Shown here piece by piece: positions 9,211-17,820 of a stretch of DNA of 64,000 nucleotides. The notes below the pieces were generated by a model. It was not told the origin of the DNA. It made no database searches and was given only the letters and a program-made list of their open reading frames with translations. How positions within the stretch are numbered: position 1 is the stretch's first letter; every line of letters starts with the position of its first letter. The DNA comes from Methanocella_A sp049676595 (GTDB lineage: Archaea; Halobacteriota; Methanocellia; Methanocellales; Methanocellaceae). Location: positions 1,674,001-1,738,000 of the forward strand of contig NZ_CP187259.1 in NCBI RefSeq assembly GCF_049676595.1, read 5' to 3'. A program made the position numbers and the translations under genes.

Positions 9211-9284
9211 GATTCTTGCCAGAGTATTCCCTGTACGCAGCCTTCCATCTGGATTTATATACCAGCCGGTATATGGTAATAGCC

Positions 9285-9617
9285 ATGAAGACGAAAGTGC
9301 TTACACACCAGGGGGTAAACGTATACCGGGTGAACGTGCGGGGCCAGATTTTCTATAAGAGCGATCTGGTCTACGGAGAAGCGGTCGTCGGCATGACCAC
9401 AGACGAGGTGGTCAAAAAAATATCGAGCAAGCAGGCGGCAGGAGATACCCGGGTACATGTGTTGACTCACGAGGGCGTGAACATCTACCAGGTAACCGAT
9501 GGCGGCCAGAAGTACTTCTTAAGCGATCCCGTCCTCGACGAGACCATCACGGCAGACGTCCTCGACGACGTCATCCTGCAGATTACCAGAAAGCACGCTA
9601 TGGTCGGCGGATTCTAG
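9285..9617 (+). CDS. Small protein of two tandem repeated domains, function unknown
   Basis: The 110-aa protein is made of two copies of a roughly 48-residue unit: VLTHQGVNVYRV..RGQ.FY.SDLV near residue 5 and VLTHEGVNIYQV.DGGQKYFLSDPV near residue 60. Each copy ends in a short helix (TDEVVKKISSKQ; LDDVILQITRKH). No known motif is recognised. The open frame extends to 9216 and ATG 9273 is possible. A TATA-like TTTATATA near 9254-9261 predicts initiation near 9280-9285, favouring a nearly leaderless ATG at 9285. Confidence 0.7.
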   Translation: MKTKVLTHQGVNVYRVNVRGQIFYKSDLVYGEAVVGMTTDEVVKKISSKQAAGDTRVHVLTHEGVNIYQVTDGGQKYFLSDPVLDETITADVLDDVILQITRKHAMVGGF

Positions 9618-9726
9618 CACGCTACTACCATACTTAATCTATGTTTTTTACTGTATATCTGTCCGACAGTGCTCAAATCATTAACTAATTAACTGATCAA
9701 CAGCTACAGTGATCTGGTTGACCGAT

Positions 9727-10803
9727 ATGGCTACGTCTGAGAACCGAGGCGGGATAATATCTTACCTGTACGACCATAAGTGGCCGATTGCCGTAGCTTT
9801 CATAGTCTTGCTTATCGTTGCAACTGTGGCATTCTTCTTCAGGCCTTTGCTGGACGGCATCGTCTTCGGTACTTTCTTCGCCTACGTGACCCGGCCCATC
9901 AAGGACTTCCTTGGGAAATATACTAAACATGCGCCCCTGCTGGCGACTTTTTGCATCCTGATACCGGTCCTCGCCATCTTCTCGTTTGCTGCCGTCGAGC
10001 TCCGGAACCAGATATCCTGGCTGTCTCTCCACGGAGATGATGCTCTGGCCCAGATTAACGAGGCACTATTGTCTCTCAACGTGCCTGCGGAGCTGATCGC
10101 TCAGGTGAACAATGTGCTGATGAACCTCTCGCAATATGCCTTTGCGTTTGCAGCGACGATACCTCTCCGGGACACCTTCACTTCAATTCTGCTCCTGGGC
10201 ACCAACGCGCTGGTATCCATCTTTGTCTGTTACTACCTGCTGAAGGACGGCCATAAAGTCGTTGGCACGATAATGGGCCTGACCCCGGCCAAATTTCAGC
10301 CTGCTGTCAGCTTCTTTACTGTTGAGGCTGACCGTATTCTCTTCGGCATCTACATCGGCACCTTCTATACGGCGCTCTTCATCGCCATAATGTCTGCCGT
10401 GTTGTTTTTCCTGTTCGGCGTCCCGTACCTGGCGCTGTGTACAGCTTTCGTCTTCGTCGCAGCGATGGTTCCGATCCTGTCAGGAATGATGGTATTCATA
10501 CCGGTCGCAGCTTACCTGTACATCTACCGGAGCCCGGTAGTGGGTATCCTTTTCTTCCTGTCAGCCATTGTATTCGTCTATCTCCCACCGGACTTCATAA
10601 TCAGGCCTTACCTGATCAACCGGGCGTCCAATATTCACCCGTTGCTGATCATCATGTCTTTCATCGGTGGCGGGCTGGCAGGAGGTATATCCGGCTTCTT
10701 TGCCGCCCCTCTGGCAGTTGGACTGCTGGTGGCAGTTTACCGTACCTACCTGAAATACGGCGAGAGCGTCGGCGAGACCGTCGCTCCCGCAAAAAACGCA
10801 TAA
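9727..10803 (+). CDS. AI-2E family transporter (PerM/TqsA-like permease)
   Basis: The 358-aa integral membrane protein belongs to the AI-2E/PerM family. It has paired hydrophobic helices near the N-terminus, a central amphipathic region (residues about 90-150), and a C-terminal helix cluster including VPYLALCTAFVFVAAMVPI and a conserved proline/glycine-rich block. Some archaeal and bacterial relatives are Na+(Li+)/H+ antiporters and others export AI-2; the substrate here is unknown. ATG 9727 is chosen over GTG 9709 because GTGATCTGG (9709-9717) is a good ribosome-binding site for it. Confidence 0.85.
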   Translation: MATSENRGGIISYLYDHKWPIAVAFIVLLIVATVAFFFRPLLDGIVFGTFFAYVTRPIKDFLGKYTKHAPLLATFCILIPVLAIFSFAAVELRNQISWLSLHGDDALAQINEALLSLNVPAELIAQVNNVLMNLSQYAFAFAATIPLRDTFTSILLLGTNALVSIFVCYYLLKDGHKVVGTIMGLTPAKFQPAVSFFTVEADRILFGIYIGTFYTALFIAIMSAVLFFLFGVPYLALCTAFVFVAAMVPILSGMMVFIPVAAYLYIYRSPVVGILFFLSAIVFVYLPPDFIIRPYLINRASNIHPLLIIMSFIGGGLAGGISGFFAAPLAVGLLVAVYRTYLKYGESVGETVAPAKNA

Positions 10804-10818
10804 TCTATAAGTGAGCTT

Positions 10819-11691
10819 CTAGGGCGACGCCCGCCGCCCAGTTATGGCCGCAATTATTCTCTCGCAGATAAATGCGCCTGTGGTTACAGCAATAATGTCG
10901 ACCGCTGCCCTGGCGATCAGGTCAATGTACGAGAAGGTCCCCATCTCCCAGATCTTCAGCTCGAACGGAATCGGCATGAACAGGTTGTTGAGGAACAGGT
11001 TAATCCCGAAGATGATCACTCCGAAAAACGCCGCCTGTGCCAGCGGGGATGTCCCGGCGATGCCCGCCTTGAGCATCAGGTACATGACTGCGATCCACAG
11101 CCCGAAGACGAACGTCCAGAGGATCGTGTCGAAGAGCCTGGTATCGACCGAGGAGTAGATCCCCAGGACATAGTAGCTTACTACTCTCCCTACGAGGAAT
11201 ACTACCGGGATTACGACTAATGCCAGCAGTTCCGGCGAGATCCGCAGGCTCACGGGCTTCTTAGAGTCCGTCGCAACGAATGCGCCCAGCAGTAATCCCA
11301 GCGATGCGAGGGTTACTCCGTCAACGACCGGGTAGTACAGAACTTCTGGTAGCTGCCACGTGCCGTGGGGTAATGGCTCCAGCAGCGCAATGAACCACAG
11401 CATGCCGAACGCAACGCTGAACGTGAGGCCTTTTACCAGCCTGGTTCCAGGCAGCCTGTCCTGGATCAGGACGAATACTATGGCCAGTAATCCCAGCATC
11501 ACGACGCCGTATATCACGAAGGCCACGGGGACGAGTCCCATCTCTACGAATGCGCTGGGCGGGAACGGGCTGCTCTCTCCCTCGGGGATCAGGGGCTGCA
11601 GCATCGTGCGGAAGATAGTTATTATCAGTACTATGAGGCCGACTTTCAGCCATTGTTTTTTTGTCGTGTTTTCGAAGACCATATTTGTCAC
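10819..11691 (-). CDS. Polytopic membrane protein, function unknown
   Basis: The 290-aa protein has about eight hydrophobic helices and short loops. Visible hydrophobic segments include LIVLIITIFRTML, FVIYGVVMLGLLAIVFVLI and FFGVIIFGINLFLNNLFM. I do not recognise the family. It has its own promoter with two near-identical palindromes around the TATA box (11760-11817), so it is probably switched by a dimeric repressor. The last helix region ends in an IIAAITGRRASP tail. No enzymatic motif is evident. Confidence 0.65.
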   Translation of the reverse strand: MTNMVFENTTKKQWLKVGLIVLIITIFRTMLQPLIPEGESSPFPPSAFVEMGLVPVAFVIYGVVMLGLLAIVFVLIQDRLPGTRLVKGLTFSVAFGMLWFIALLEPLPHGTWQLPEVLYYPVVDGVTLASLGLLLGAFVATDSKKPVSLRISPELLALVVIPVVFLVGRVVSYYVLGIYSSVDTRLFDTILWTFVFGLWIAVMYLMLKAGIAGTSPLAQAAFFGVIIFGINLFLNNLFMPIPFELKIWEMGTFSYIDLIARAAVDIIAVTTGAFICERIIAAITGRRASP

Positions 11692-11759
11692 CAGATCATT
11701 GACTGCTATCTACCACCAGATGCCGCAGACGGGCATCCGGCATTATTGTTGACGTATGC

Positions 11760-11817
11760 ACAGGTAACATATTACCTGTTGCTATTTAAGCCTTTCGAAC
11801 AGGTAAGATATTACCTA
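11760..11817 (-). promoter_or_regulatory. Twin palindromic operators bracketing a TATA box
   Basis: Two copies of CAGGTAA-N4-TTACCT(G/A) lie at 11760-11777 and 11800-11817. Between them, read on the minus strand, is CTTAAATAG with a purine-rich BRE-like CGAAAGG before it. One site lies upstream of the BRE and the other at the predicted initiation point. This is a classic repressor geometry for the minus-strand gene starting at 11691. Confidence 0.65.
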
Positions 11818-11838
11818 TTCTTTGTAATGGCTAAAGAA

Positions 11839-12441
11839 TTATCCAGTAAGCTTGATATCTACAACCGGCGTCTCTTGCATCTTATTCGCTTTTATGGCCG
11901 AAGCGAGCGCCTGGGCCGAGGAGACGATGCAGAAGAAGCCTGCCACAGCGAACAGCACCGTATTGAAGGGGGCCGGGGCAAGTAAGCCTGCTACCAGGAG
12001 CGCCAGTCTCTCCGGCCGGCCGAACATGGCGGCGTTCGAGTTCAGGCCTTTCCTGTGGTTGTAAACCCTCGTAGCCAGAAGCGCCAGTGAGCCGGCGACA
12101 ACTGCGAAGGCTGAAGCCGGAACACCGCCTATCACTGCCCCGGCTACGAACAACAGCTCCGAACAACGATCGGAGAAGCTGTCGAAATACTTGCCAAACT
12201 CCGTGCACCTGCCGGTACAACGGGCCAGCGAGCCGTCTAAAGCATCGAGGAATGCCCCGGTTAAAAAGATGGCAATGCCTGCGTGCAGGTGGCCGGACAT
12301 GGCTACAATCCCTCCGGCAGCAGAAAGGGCCAGCCCTGCTGCAGTCACCATGTTAGGTGTCACCCCCGCTTCCAGGAGGGCCTGGCTGGCGGAGCGCAAG
12401 AGTGCATCTTTCTGCGGCTTATACCTGTACAGCAGGCTCAT
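11839..12441 (-). CDS. CDP-alcohol phosphatidyltransferase family enzyme
   Basis: The 200-aa membrane enzyme contains the complete family signature DG-x2-AR-x8-G-x3-D-x3-D, seen as DGSLARCTGRCTEFGKYFD followed by SFSD. Family members transfer a phosphatidyl/archaetidyl group from a CDP-activated lipid to an alcohol such as inositol phosphate, serine or glycerol phosphate. The acceptor cannot be told here. The gene lies 11 bp after the flavodoxin-like gene on the same strand and is probably cotranscribed with it. Confidence 0.88.
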   Translation of the reverse strand: MSLLYRYKPQKDALLRSASQALLEAGVTPNMVTAAGLALSAAGGIVAMSGHLHAGIAIFLTGAFLDALDGSLARCTGRCTEFGKYFDSFSDRCSELLFVAGAVIGGVPASAFAVVAGSLALLATRVYNHRKGLNSNAAMFGRPERLALLVAGLLAPAPFNTVLFAVAGFFCIVSSAQALASAIKANKMQETPVVDIKLTG

Positions 12442-12452
12442 CTAATCCCTCT

Positions 12453-13025
12453 CTACTGCAGGAGCACGGTCACGAAGGTAGCGCACTTCTTATCAGTGTC
12501 GTCAGTCTGGATAAGCTTCATGGCTACCTTGATACCCTGCGGAATATTCTCTGATGGCCCTGCCACAAACTGCACCATGTAGGCCAGGTCATCGCTCTCC
12601 GGCTCTACGCTGCCGGTCGCAAAGATGCCGATCCTGACATCCGCAGAGGGTTTCAAGTTTTCGAGGTAGGTCTTCGCCGAGCCGGACAGATTGCCCGCAT
12701 AGGTCGGCCCGCCCACGACGATGACATCGTAGCCCGAAACATCTGCAGCGGTCGCACTCTTGACGCCTGCAAGATCGACTACGTAGCCTTCCGCTTGCAG
12801 TTCCCGGGCCACTATGCCTGCAGCGGCCTTCGCAGTTCCGGTTACGCCGGGGTCGTATACGACCAGGGCTTTCCCGGCTACATCTCCGATCGGGGTCAGC
12901 TTTTCAGTACCAGTGGCCGTGTTACTCATGACATCGAACATGATGAAGGCCATGGCGGCAACGCCGGCAAGGACTACAACCATTACGATCACAATTGCGA
13001 TCACAGCAATTTTCCATATTTTCAT
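12453..13025 (-). CDS. Membrane-anchored flavodoxin-like protein
   Basis: The 190-aa protein has an N-terminal signal anchor (about residues 5-32, a long Val/Ile/Ala run) followed by a flavodoxin-fold domain. Visible: ALVVYDPGVTGTAKAAAGIV in place of the FMN phosphate loop, VIVVGGPTYAGNLSGSAKTY, and IGIFATGSVE. Flavodoxin-like proteins bind FMN and carry electrons; the phosphate loop is somewhat altered, so cofactor binding is probable but not certain. A strong GGGAGG site lies 8-10 bp before ATG 13025. It forms an operon with the CDP-alcohol transferase gene. Confidence 0.78.
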   Translation of the reverse strand: MKIWKIAVIAIVIVMVVVLAGVAAMAFIMFDVMSNTATGTEKLTPIGDVAGKALVVYDPGVTGTAKAAAGIVARELQAEGYVVDLAGVKSATAADVSGYDVIVVGGPTYAGNLSGSAKTYLENLKPSADVRIGIFATGSVEPESDDLAYMVQFVAGPSENIPQGIKVAMKLIQTDDTDKKCATFVTVLLQ

Positions 13026-13093
13026 CGTTTATACCTCCCGCTTAAACCGGCCGCTACAGTATCGCCGGCAGAGATCCGGCTTCCGGTAGTAAA

Positions 13094-13107
13094 AGCTACG
13101 CGTAGCT
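13094..13107. promoter_or_regulatory. Perfect 14-bp palindrome upstream of the flavodoxin-like gene
   Basis: AGCTACGCGTAGCT lies between the TetR gene's stop and the flavodoxin-like gene's start. It may be an operator; no partner copy was seen nearby. Confidence 0.3.
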
Positions 13108-13127
13108 ACCGTTATCCTGAAGTTGAT

Positions 13128-13772
13128 CTAATTTCTCCTGGCCTGCTCCAGGTTTTCTATTGACTGCAACATCATGTCTACCGTACGCTCGTAGAGCTCG
13201 TCCTGGTTCAGCCCGTAGTTTTCCATGTACATTTTAGTCACGGGCGAGATCGCCAGGGCGTTGTTCGACATGGACAGCATAACCAGGGTTGTTGCAACCG
13301 GGTCGATGTCGTTTCTGACGGATCCGTCCTTGATGCCTTCGCGGACGGCTTCCACTACCATCCGGAAGCTACCTATCCTGATTCTCCTGAGCTCTTCCAG
13401 GTCGGGAGAATTCTGGTAGTCGAACATTCCGCTGTGATAGTAGGCCATATAGTACCCAGTATATTTTTTATAGAACTCGTGGTAAGTCGTAGCCACGTAT
13501 CTGATCTTTTCGATACCGGTCAGGTCCTTGTGGTTCAGCTCCTGAAACATCTCCCGGACGATATTCGAAGCCCGGATGGCAATCGCCGCGTATATGTCCT
13601 CCTTGTTTTTAAAAGACAGGTACAGCGTGGCCCTTGCCATCTCCAGCTCCCTCGCTATGTCCTCCATCTTGACGTTCTCGTAGCCTCTGGAGAAGAACAG
13701 TTTCTCGGCTGCATCTACGATTTCGTTGCGCCTCATCTCTCTTTCCTTCTCCTTCCTTCTGGCCTTGGACAT
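13128..13772 (-). CDS. TetR family transcriptional regulator
   Basis: The 214-aa one-component repressor has an N-terminal TetR helix-turn-helix: EIVDAAEKLFFSRGYENVKMEDIARELEMA, then TLYLSFKNKEDIY, followed by an all-helical ligand domain. The open frame begins at ATG 13787, but GGAG at 13782-13785 fits initiation at ATG 13772. The adjacent intergenic region carries several TGACA/TGTCA palindromes, suggesting autoregulation and control of the divergent 14094 gene. The ligand is unknown. Confidence 0.88.
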   Translation of the reverse strand: MSKARRKEKEREMRRNEIVDAAEKLFFSRGYENVKMEDIARELEMARATLYLSFKNKEDIYAAIAIRASNIVREMFQELNHKDLTGIEKIRYVATTYHEFYKKYTGYYMAYYHSGMFDYQNSPDLEELRRIRIGSFRMVVEAVREGIKDGSVRNDIDPVATTLVMLSMSNNALAISPVTKMYMENYGLNQDELYERTVDMMLQSIENLEQARRN

Positions 13773-13787
13773 TATGAGTAGCTCCAT

Positions 13788-14093
13788 GTCGATGACATTA
13801 TAGTGTCACTACGTTATTATTATGACACGATGTCACAATTACATACAGTGTGGCATAAGTACATAAGCGTTTGCATTAATATGGCAATTGCACTTTATTT
13901 TGAGCAGTTTTTCAAATAAAGATACATAAGTGTATCCAATAGCGATACTTTCTCATGGGGCGCCGGACCATCGCATCAATGCCGTGCAGTATGGCGATTA
14001 TCTAAGCTATAATAAGGCTTAAGTACCTGTGATTATCATTACGTTATTGTACTGACGCTATGTCATAATAATGACATATCGATTTACAGGCGC
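13788..14093. promoter_or_regulatory. Intergenic region with repeated TGACA/TGTCA operators
   Basis: This 306-bp gap lies between divergent genes. Palindromes seen: TGACA-N6-TGTCA (13793-13808), TGACA-N3-TGTCA (13822-13834) and ATGTCAT-N4-ATGACAT (about 14059-14076). The first two sit next to the TetR start and the third just upstream of the GTG at 14094. No other gene is visible. Confidence 0.55.
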
Positions 14094-14834
14094 GTGGCTA
14101 AAGGCTGCTGGTGCAGCGCACTGCGATTCCGTCTGCATCTGCGGCACCTGCCTGAACCCGTGCAGAAATACCTCCGGTACGCAGGGGTAGTTGGCAAAGA
14201 GAAGGTACTAAACATGAGGCTCGCCTTCGGGGGAGCGATGAAGCCGAACCCGGAGGGGACATGGGCAGTGATTACGGCCTTCCAGTACAGCTTCTTCGAT
14301 GACAGGCCTACCCGGCTGTTTTTCATGAAGATGAGCATGTTCGGCGTCCCGATCATCGGCTTACATTCGTACACGACGGATATGGCCAACATGCTTATTA
14401 AGGCGCTGGGGCTGGTAAAGATCGTGGACGTCCGGGGAGTGGAGATGCGGATCAGCGATACGACCACCTTTTTCAACGACATGTGTATCATGGCTCCGGC
14501 GACGCTGATCGACCCGAAGATTCAGTGGGAGCCGATCGACTCGCTCACCGTCAAAGCCACGTACGAGATCTACAATACCAGAGTATCTGCCAGGCTGTAC
14601 TTCAAGGAGGACGGCGAGCTGATCAACTTCATCTCGGACGACCGATACATGATCTCCGACGAGAAGTCTGCGAGAAAGGGCACCTGGGCTACTCCGGTGA
14701 AAGAATACAAAGATTTCCATGGCATCAGGCTGTCTTCCGGCGCCGAAGCGATCTGGCAGTTCCCTGAGGGAGACTACTGCTATGGTAAGTTTACCTTAGA
14801 GGCCGTAGAGTATAACTGTAAGAGTTTTAAATGA
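14094..14834 (+). CDS. DUF6544-like conserved protein
   Basis: The 246-aa protein resembles the DUF6544/DUF6920 family: LPEPVQKYLRYAGVVGKEKV near the start, W..ITAFQYSFF..P.RLFFMKM, DMANMLIKALGLVKIVDVRGVEM, and a C-terminal half matching the family (KGTWATPVKEYKDFHGIRL). Many relatives carry N-terminal membrane helices that are absent here. The frame is open only from 14016, and GTG 14094 is the only good start. Its promoter lies among the TetR operators, so it is the likely target of that regulator. Function unknown. Confidence 0.7.
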   Translation: MAKGCWCSALRFRLHLRHLPEPVQKYLRYAGVVGKEKVLNMRLAFGGAMKPNPEGTWAVITAFQYSFFDDRPTRLFFMKMSMFGVPIIGLHSYTTDMANMLIKALGLVKIVDVRGVEMRISDTTTFFNDMCIMAPATLIDPKIQWEPIDSLTVKATYEIYNTRVSARLYFKEDGELINFISDDRYMISDEKSARKGTWATPVKEYKDFHGIRLSSGAEAIWQFPEGDYCYGKFTLEAVEYNCKSFK

Positions 14835-15026
14835 CAGGGCATTGAGGTCTGCTTTCGGCGGAGCCTGAGGGCAGGCCCTTGCCTGTAATCTCGGGTTACC
14901 AGTCTCTAATTACTGTTTTGGCTCAAAAAATACATAAGAGCGCGTACGATACGATTAACATGATTTAGCCTGACCGGTTGCCATGCAAATCCGGGCAGAC
15001 TTATAGCTTAACGATCGGAGGACGCG

Positions 15027-16763
15027 ATGATTCATCTGTCTAACTATGCCCTGGCCTGCAGTATTGCCATGGTGCTTCTGGGTATCCTGGCATGGTATGT
15101 ATGGACCAGACGCAAGGCTCCCGGTGGCCTGTACTTCTCCTTGATGCTGGCCGCCCTCTCACAGTGGGCGCTCATGAATGTCCTGGAGACGCTGGTCGTC
15201 GATCTCCCCGCCAAAGTGCTCTGCTCTAAGCTCTCCTACCTTGGCATCTTAAGCACCGCACCGCTCTGGTTTCTCTTCGCGCTCGACTACAGCCGCCGGC
15301 AAACCTGGCTAAAATCAAAGTTCCTGGGCACGATCTGGATACTTCCGGCAATCTCGCTGCTGCTGGTGCTGACCAACGACTGGCACGGGCTGATCTGGCC
15401 GGGCATATCGACGATACAGACGCCGGAGGGACTCGTAGTCATCTACGATCACGGCATCGGCGTGGTGATCAATTCCGTTTACTCGTACACGCTGGTCATT
15501 GCCGGATCGGCGCTGATCCTGTGGACAGCGATCAGGCAGAAAGACAAAAATTACCTCCAGAAGCTGGTGCTGGTGCTGGGGGCAATCATGCCGCTGCTGG
15601 GCAGCATGAGCTACAACCTCGGCCTCAGCCCGTTCAGGTACCAGGACATCACTCCCGTTATCATTACTGTTTCCGGGCTTATCTTCGCCTGGGCTTCCTT
15701 CAGCACGCGCATGTTCGACCTGGTGCCCGCGGCCCGGGAGGTGCTTATCGGGAGCATGGCCGACGGAGTAGTCGTGATAGACCAGGACGGCACGATAGCC
15801 GATATCAACGCCGCCGCCATCCGGATGACAGATATCCGAAAGCCGGTGATCGGACTTTCTGCGGAATCGGTCTTTGAGGCCTGGCCGGAGCTTACCGATC
15901 TATGCCATGGCGAGAAAGACGTCTCATCAGAGATCAGGCTCGACTCCGCCGAGGGTAAGCCGTCCATCTGGGTTAACGCCCGGGCATCGGTGCTCTACGA
16001 CGATAAGGGCGAATATCATGGCCATGTCATCGCGCTCTGGGACATCACCGGCCGGAAGAACGATGAAGACGCCATCCGCCGGACTAATGAGTCACTTAAG
16101 GCAGAGGTGGCAGAGCGGAGAAAAGCCGAGGTCAGGCTGACTGCCTCCCTGCGGGAAAAAGAGCTGCTGCTCAAGGAGATCCACCACCGGGTCAAGAACA
16201 ACCTGCAGATCCTTTCTAGCCTGCTGAGCCTGCAGGGTACGGGAAGCACTGTCGAAGACGCCAGTAATTCTCTTAAAGAAAGCCAGAACCGCATCAAGTC
16301 CATGGCGCTGATCCACGAGAAGCTCTACCGGTCCGCCGACCTTGCCCGGATCGACTTTAAGGAATACGTCGAAAGCCTGATCGTCTCGCTATCCCGCTCG
16401 TATGTCCTGAACCCCAAAGTTCGTATCCTCGTGGATATGGAAGACGTATCGCTTGACCTCGACACAGCGATCACCTGCGGGCTGATCATCAACGAGCTGA
16501 TCACCAACAGCCTGAAATACGCCTTTCCCGGCGATGCTGCCGGGGAAATCAGGGTTTCGATGTCCCGCGAAGCCACTAATTACCGACTGACTGTGGGCGA
16601 CACTGGCATCGGCCTGCCCGCGGGCATGGACTTCAGAAACTCGCCTTCGCTGGGCCTGCAGCTTGTCGTCACCCTGACCGAGCAGCTTACCGGGGAAATC
16701 GAGCTCCTGGAAGGCCGCGGGACTGCTTACCGGATTACTTTTGAGAGGGCCTCTGCCCTGTAA
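15027..16763 (+). CDS. Sensor histidine kinase: 7TM sensor, PAS, HisKA_2, HATPase
   Basis: The 578-aa protein has seven hydrophobic helices (about residues 8-225) of the HisKA_7TM sensor type. A PAS domain (about 235-350) follows, then a HisKA_2 dimerisation/phosphoacceptor motif (KEIHHRVKNNLQILSSLLSL) and a HATPase_c domain (NELITNSLKYAFPG; GDTGIGLPAG; SLGLQLVVTLTEQL). Autophosphorylation on the HHRVKN histidine and transfer to a response regulator is expected. No receiver gene is adjacent, so it is an orphan kinase. GGAGGAC at 15017-15023 is a strong ribosome-binding site. Confidence 0.92.
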   Translation: MIHLSNYALACSIAMVLLGILAWYVWTRRKAPGGLYFSLMLAALSQWALMNVLETLVVDLPAKVLCSKLSYLGILSTAPLWFLFALDYSRRQTWLKSKFLGTIWILPAISLLLVLTNDWHGLIWPGISTIQTPEGLVVIYDHGIGVVINSVYSYTLVIAGSALILWTAIRQKDKNYLQKLVLVLGAIMPLLGSMSYNLGLSPFRYQDITPVIITVSGLIFAWASFSTRMFDLVPAAREVLIGSMADGVVVIDQDGTIADINAAAIRMTDIRKPVIGLSAESVFEAWPELTDLCHGEKDVSSEIRLDSAEGKPSIWVNARASVLYDDKGEYHGHVIALWDITGRKNDEDAIRRTNESLKAEVAERRKAEVRLTASLREKELLLKEIHHRVKNNLQILSSLLSLQGTGSTVEDASNSLKESQNRIKSMALIHEKLYRSADLARIDFKEYVESLIVSLSRSYVLNPKVRILVDMEDVSLDLDTAITCGLIINELITNSLKYAFPGDAAGEIRVSMSREATNYRLTVGDTGIGLPAGMDFRNSPSLGLQLVVTLTEQLTGEIELLEGRGTAYRITFERASAL

Positions 16764-16770
16764 CAGCCTG

Positions 16771-17388
16771 TCATTCGTAGCGCATGAACAGCTTTTCGAA
16801 CTCGCTGTAAAGCCGGGCAAGCTCCGGGTCGTCCTTCGACTTTAGCCCCAGGATTAAATTAAAGGCTACATCCGTGACGAACCCGTTGCCCTCCACGTTC
16901 TCCAGCCCGGATTTCTGCAGCTCGATCAGCAGACTTTTCATTCTTTTGTCGTACCTCCGCAGTAGCTCGACGGCGTCTTCCTTTTTGTCTGCGGGCAACT
17001 GGTAGCCCAGAAACTCGATCGCTATCAGGATCTCTTCAAGGCTCTCCGGAGTCGGATAGGCCGCCGGGCCATTCTGCCTGTTAAAGGCCGGCCTTTCCAG
17101 CACAATCTGCTTTGCCGCAGAGCGATAGTACTTTTTGACAACGCCCCCTTTGATCTCTTCCCTGACCTGCTTCACCAGCCCGTGCCGCTCCAGCTCTTTT
17201 AAGTGATAGTGGACTGATCCCGGGTTCATGTCAAGCGATCTTGCGATGTCCGAGATCGATCGCTCGCCGTCCGTGACAAGGTTCAGGATCAGGCTGTGCT
17301 TCCGGCTGAACAGAAGCCTCATATCTGCGGCTTTATCGATGACCAGAATATCCTTAAGCTTGCCTTCGGGATCACTTTTCGCTGGCAT
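16771..17388 (-). CDS. ArsR-like winged-helix regulator (copy 1 of duplicated pair)
   Basis: The 205-aa protein has an N-terminal winged helix (about residues 20-100): ERSISDIARSLDMNPGSVHY followed by HLKELERHGLVKQV and a wing KGGVVKKYYRSAAKQI. The C-terminal helical half is shared only with its neighbour at 17821-18438. The two regulators have identical length and near-identical recognition helices. Each lies divergently beside a gene for a small secreted-type protein. It is probably autoregulatory: the TATA-like ATATATATTATAG at about 17404-17416 overlaps the gap to the neighbouring pseudogene. Confidence 0.85.
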   Translation of the reverse strand: MPAKSDPEGKLKDILVIDKAADMRLLFSRKHSLILNLVTDGERSISDIARSLDMNPGSVHYHLKELERHGLVKQVREEIKGGVVKKYYRSAAKQIVLERPAFNRQNGPAAYPTPESLEEILIAIEFLGYQLPADKKEDAVELLRRYDKRMKSLLIELQKSGLENVEGNGFVTDVAFNLILGLKSKDDPELARLYSEFEKLFMRYE

Positions 17389-17458
17389 AATTCAGTATTC
17401 ACGCTATAATATATATGGCATTTCTCGCCTGTTCATCCAACCGTCGGGCTGCGCCGGA

Positions 17459-17743
17459 GTGCTTAAACTTTCGACCGTCCCCAACTTTGAGCAGACGGCC
17501 TCGCTCAGCCAGTTCGAGAAATCGTTCGCCACCAGCAGCGACGCCGAATCGGCCAGCGTAGCTTTCCCGACAACGACGACGGACTCAGTCTTCGGGAGCT
17601 CGTTCCCGACCATAACGCAGACAGCCGACCAAAACCAGATGCTGAGCAGCATCAAGAGCCTGAGCCAGCAGGAAACCCAGCGCTTCTCGTATCCTTTCCT
17701 GAGCCTCGGCTACTCTCAGATACCGTCCATGGGCTTCCTCTGA
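17459..17743 (+). pseudogene. Truncated paralogue of the small secreted protein at 18605-18991
   Basis: The C-terminal ~70 residues match the 18605 protein: FPTITQT..QNQML....SLSQQETQRFSYPFLSLGYSQIPSMGF against FPTIAQT..QTQVL....FAQTQEEAAFSYPYVGVGGVSIPGFGF. The N-terminus lacks any signal peptide. The frame stays open into the regulator's promoter and coding region, and the only start near the homologous part is GTG 17459 with no ribosome-binding site. I read it as a decayed copy created when the regulator/secreted pair was duplicated. A short cytoplasmic form remains possible. Confidence 0.5.
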
Positions 17744-17820
17744 GCCTGAGTTCCAGGCCATCCCGGGGAAGGCCTCTTTCTTTTTTACATACCCCGCAAC
17801 GGCGGGCCCGTGGGGTCCGG

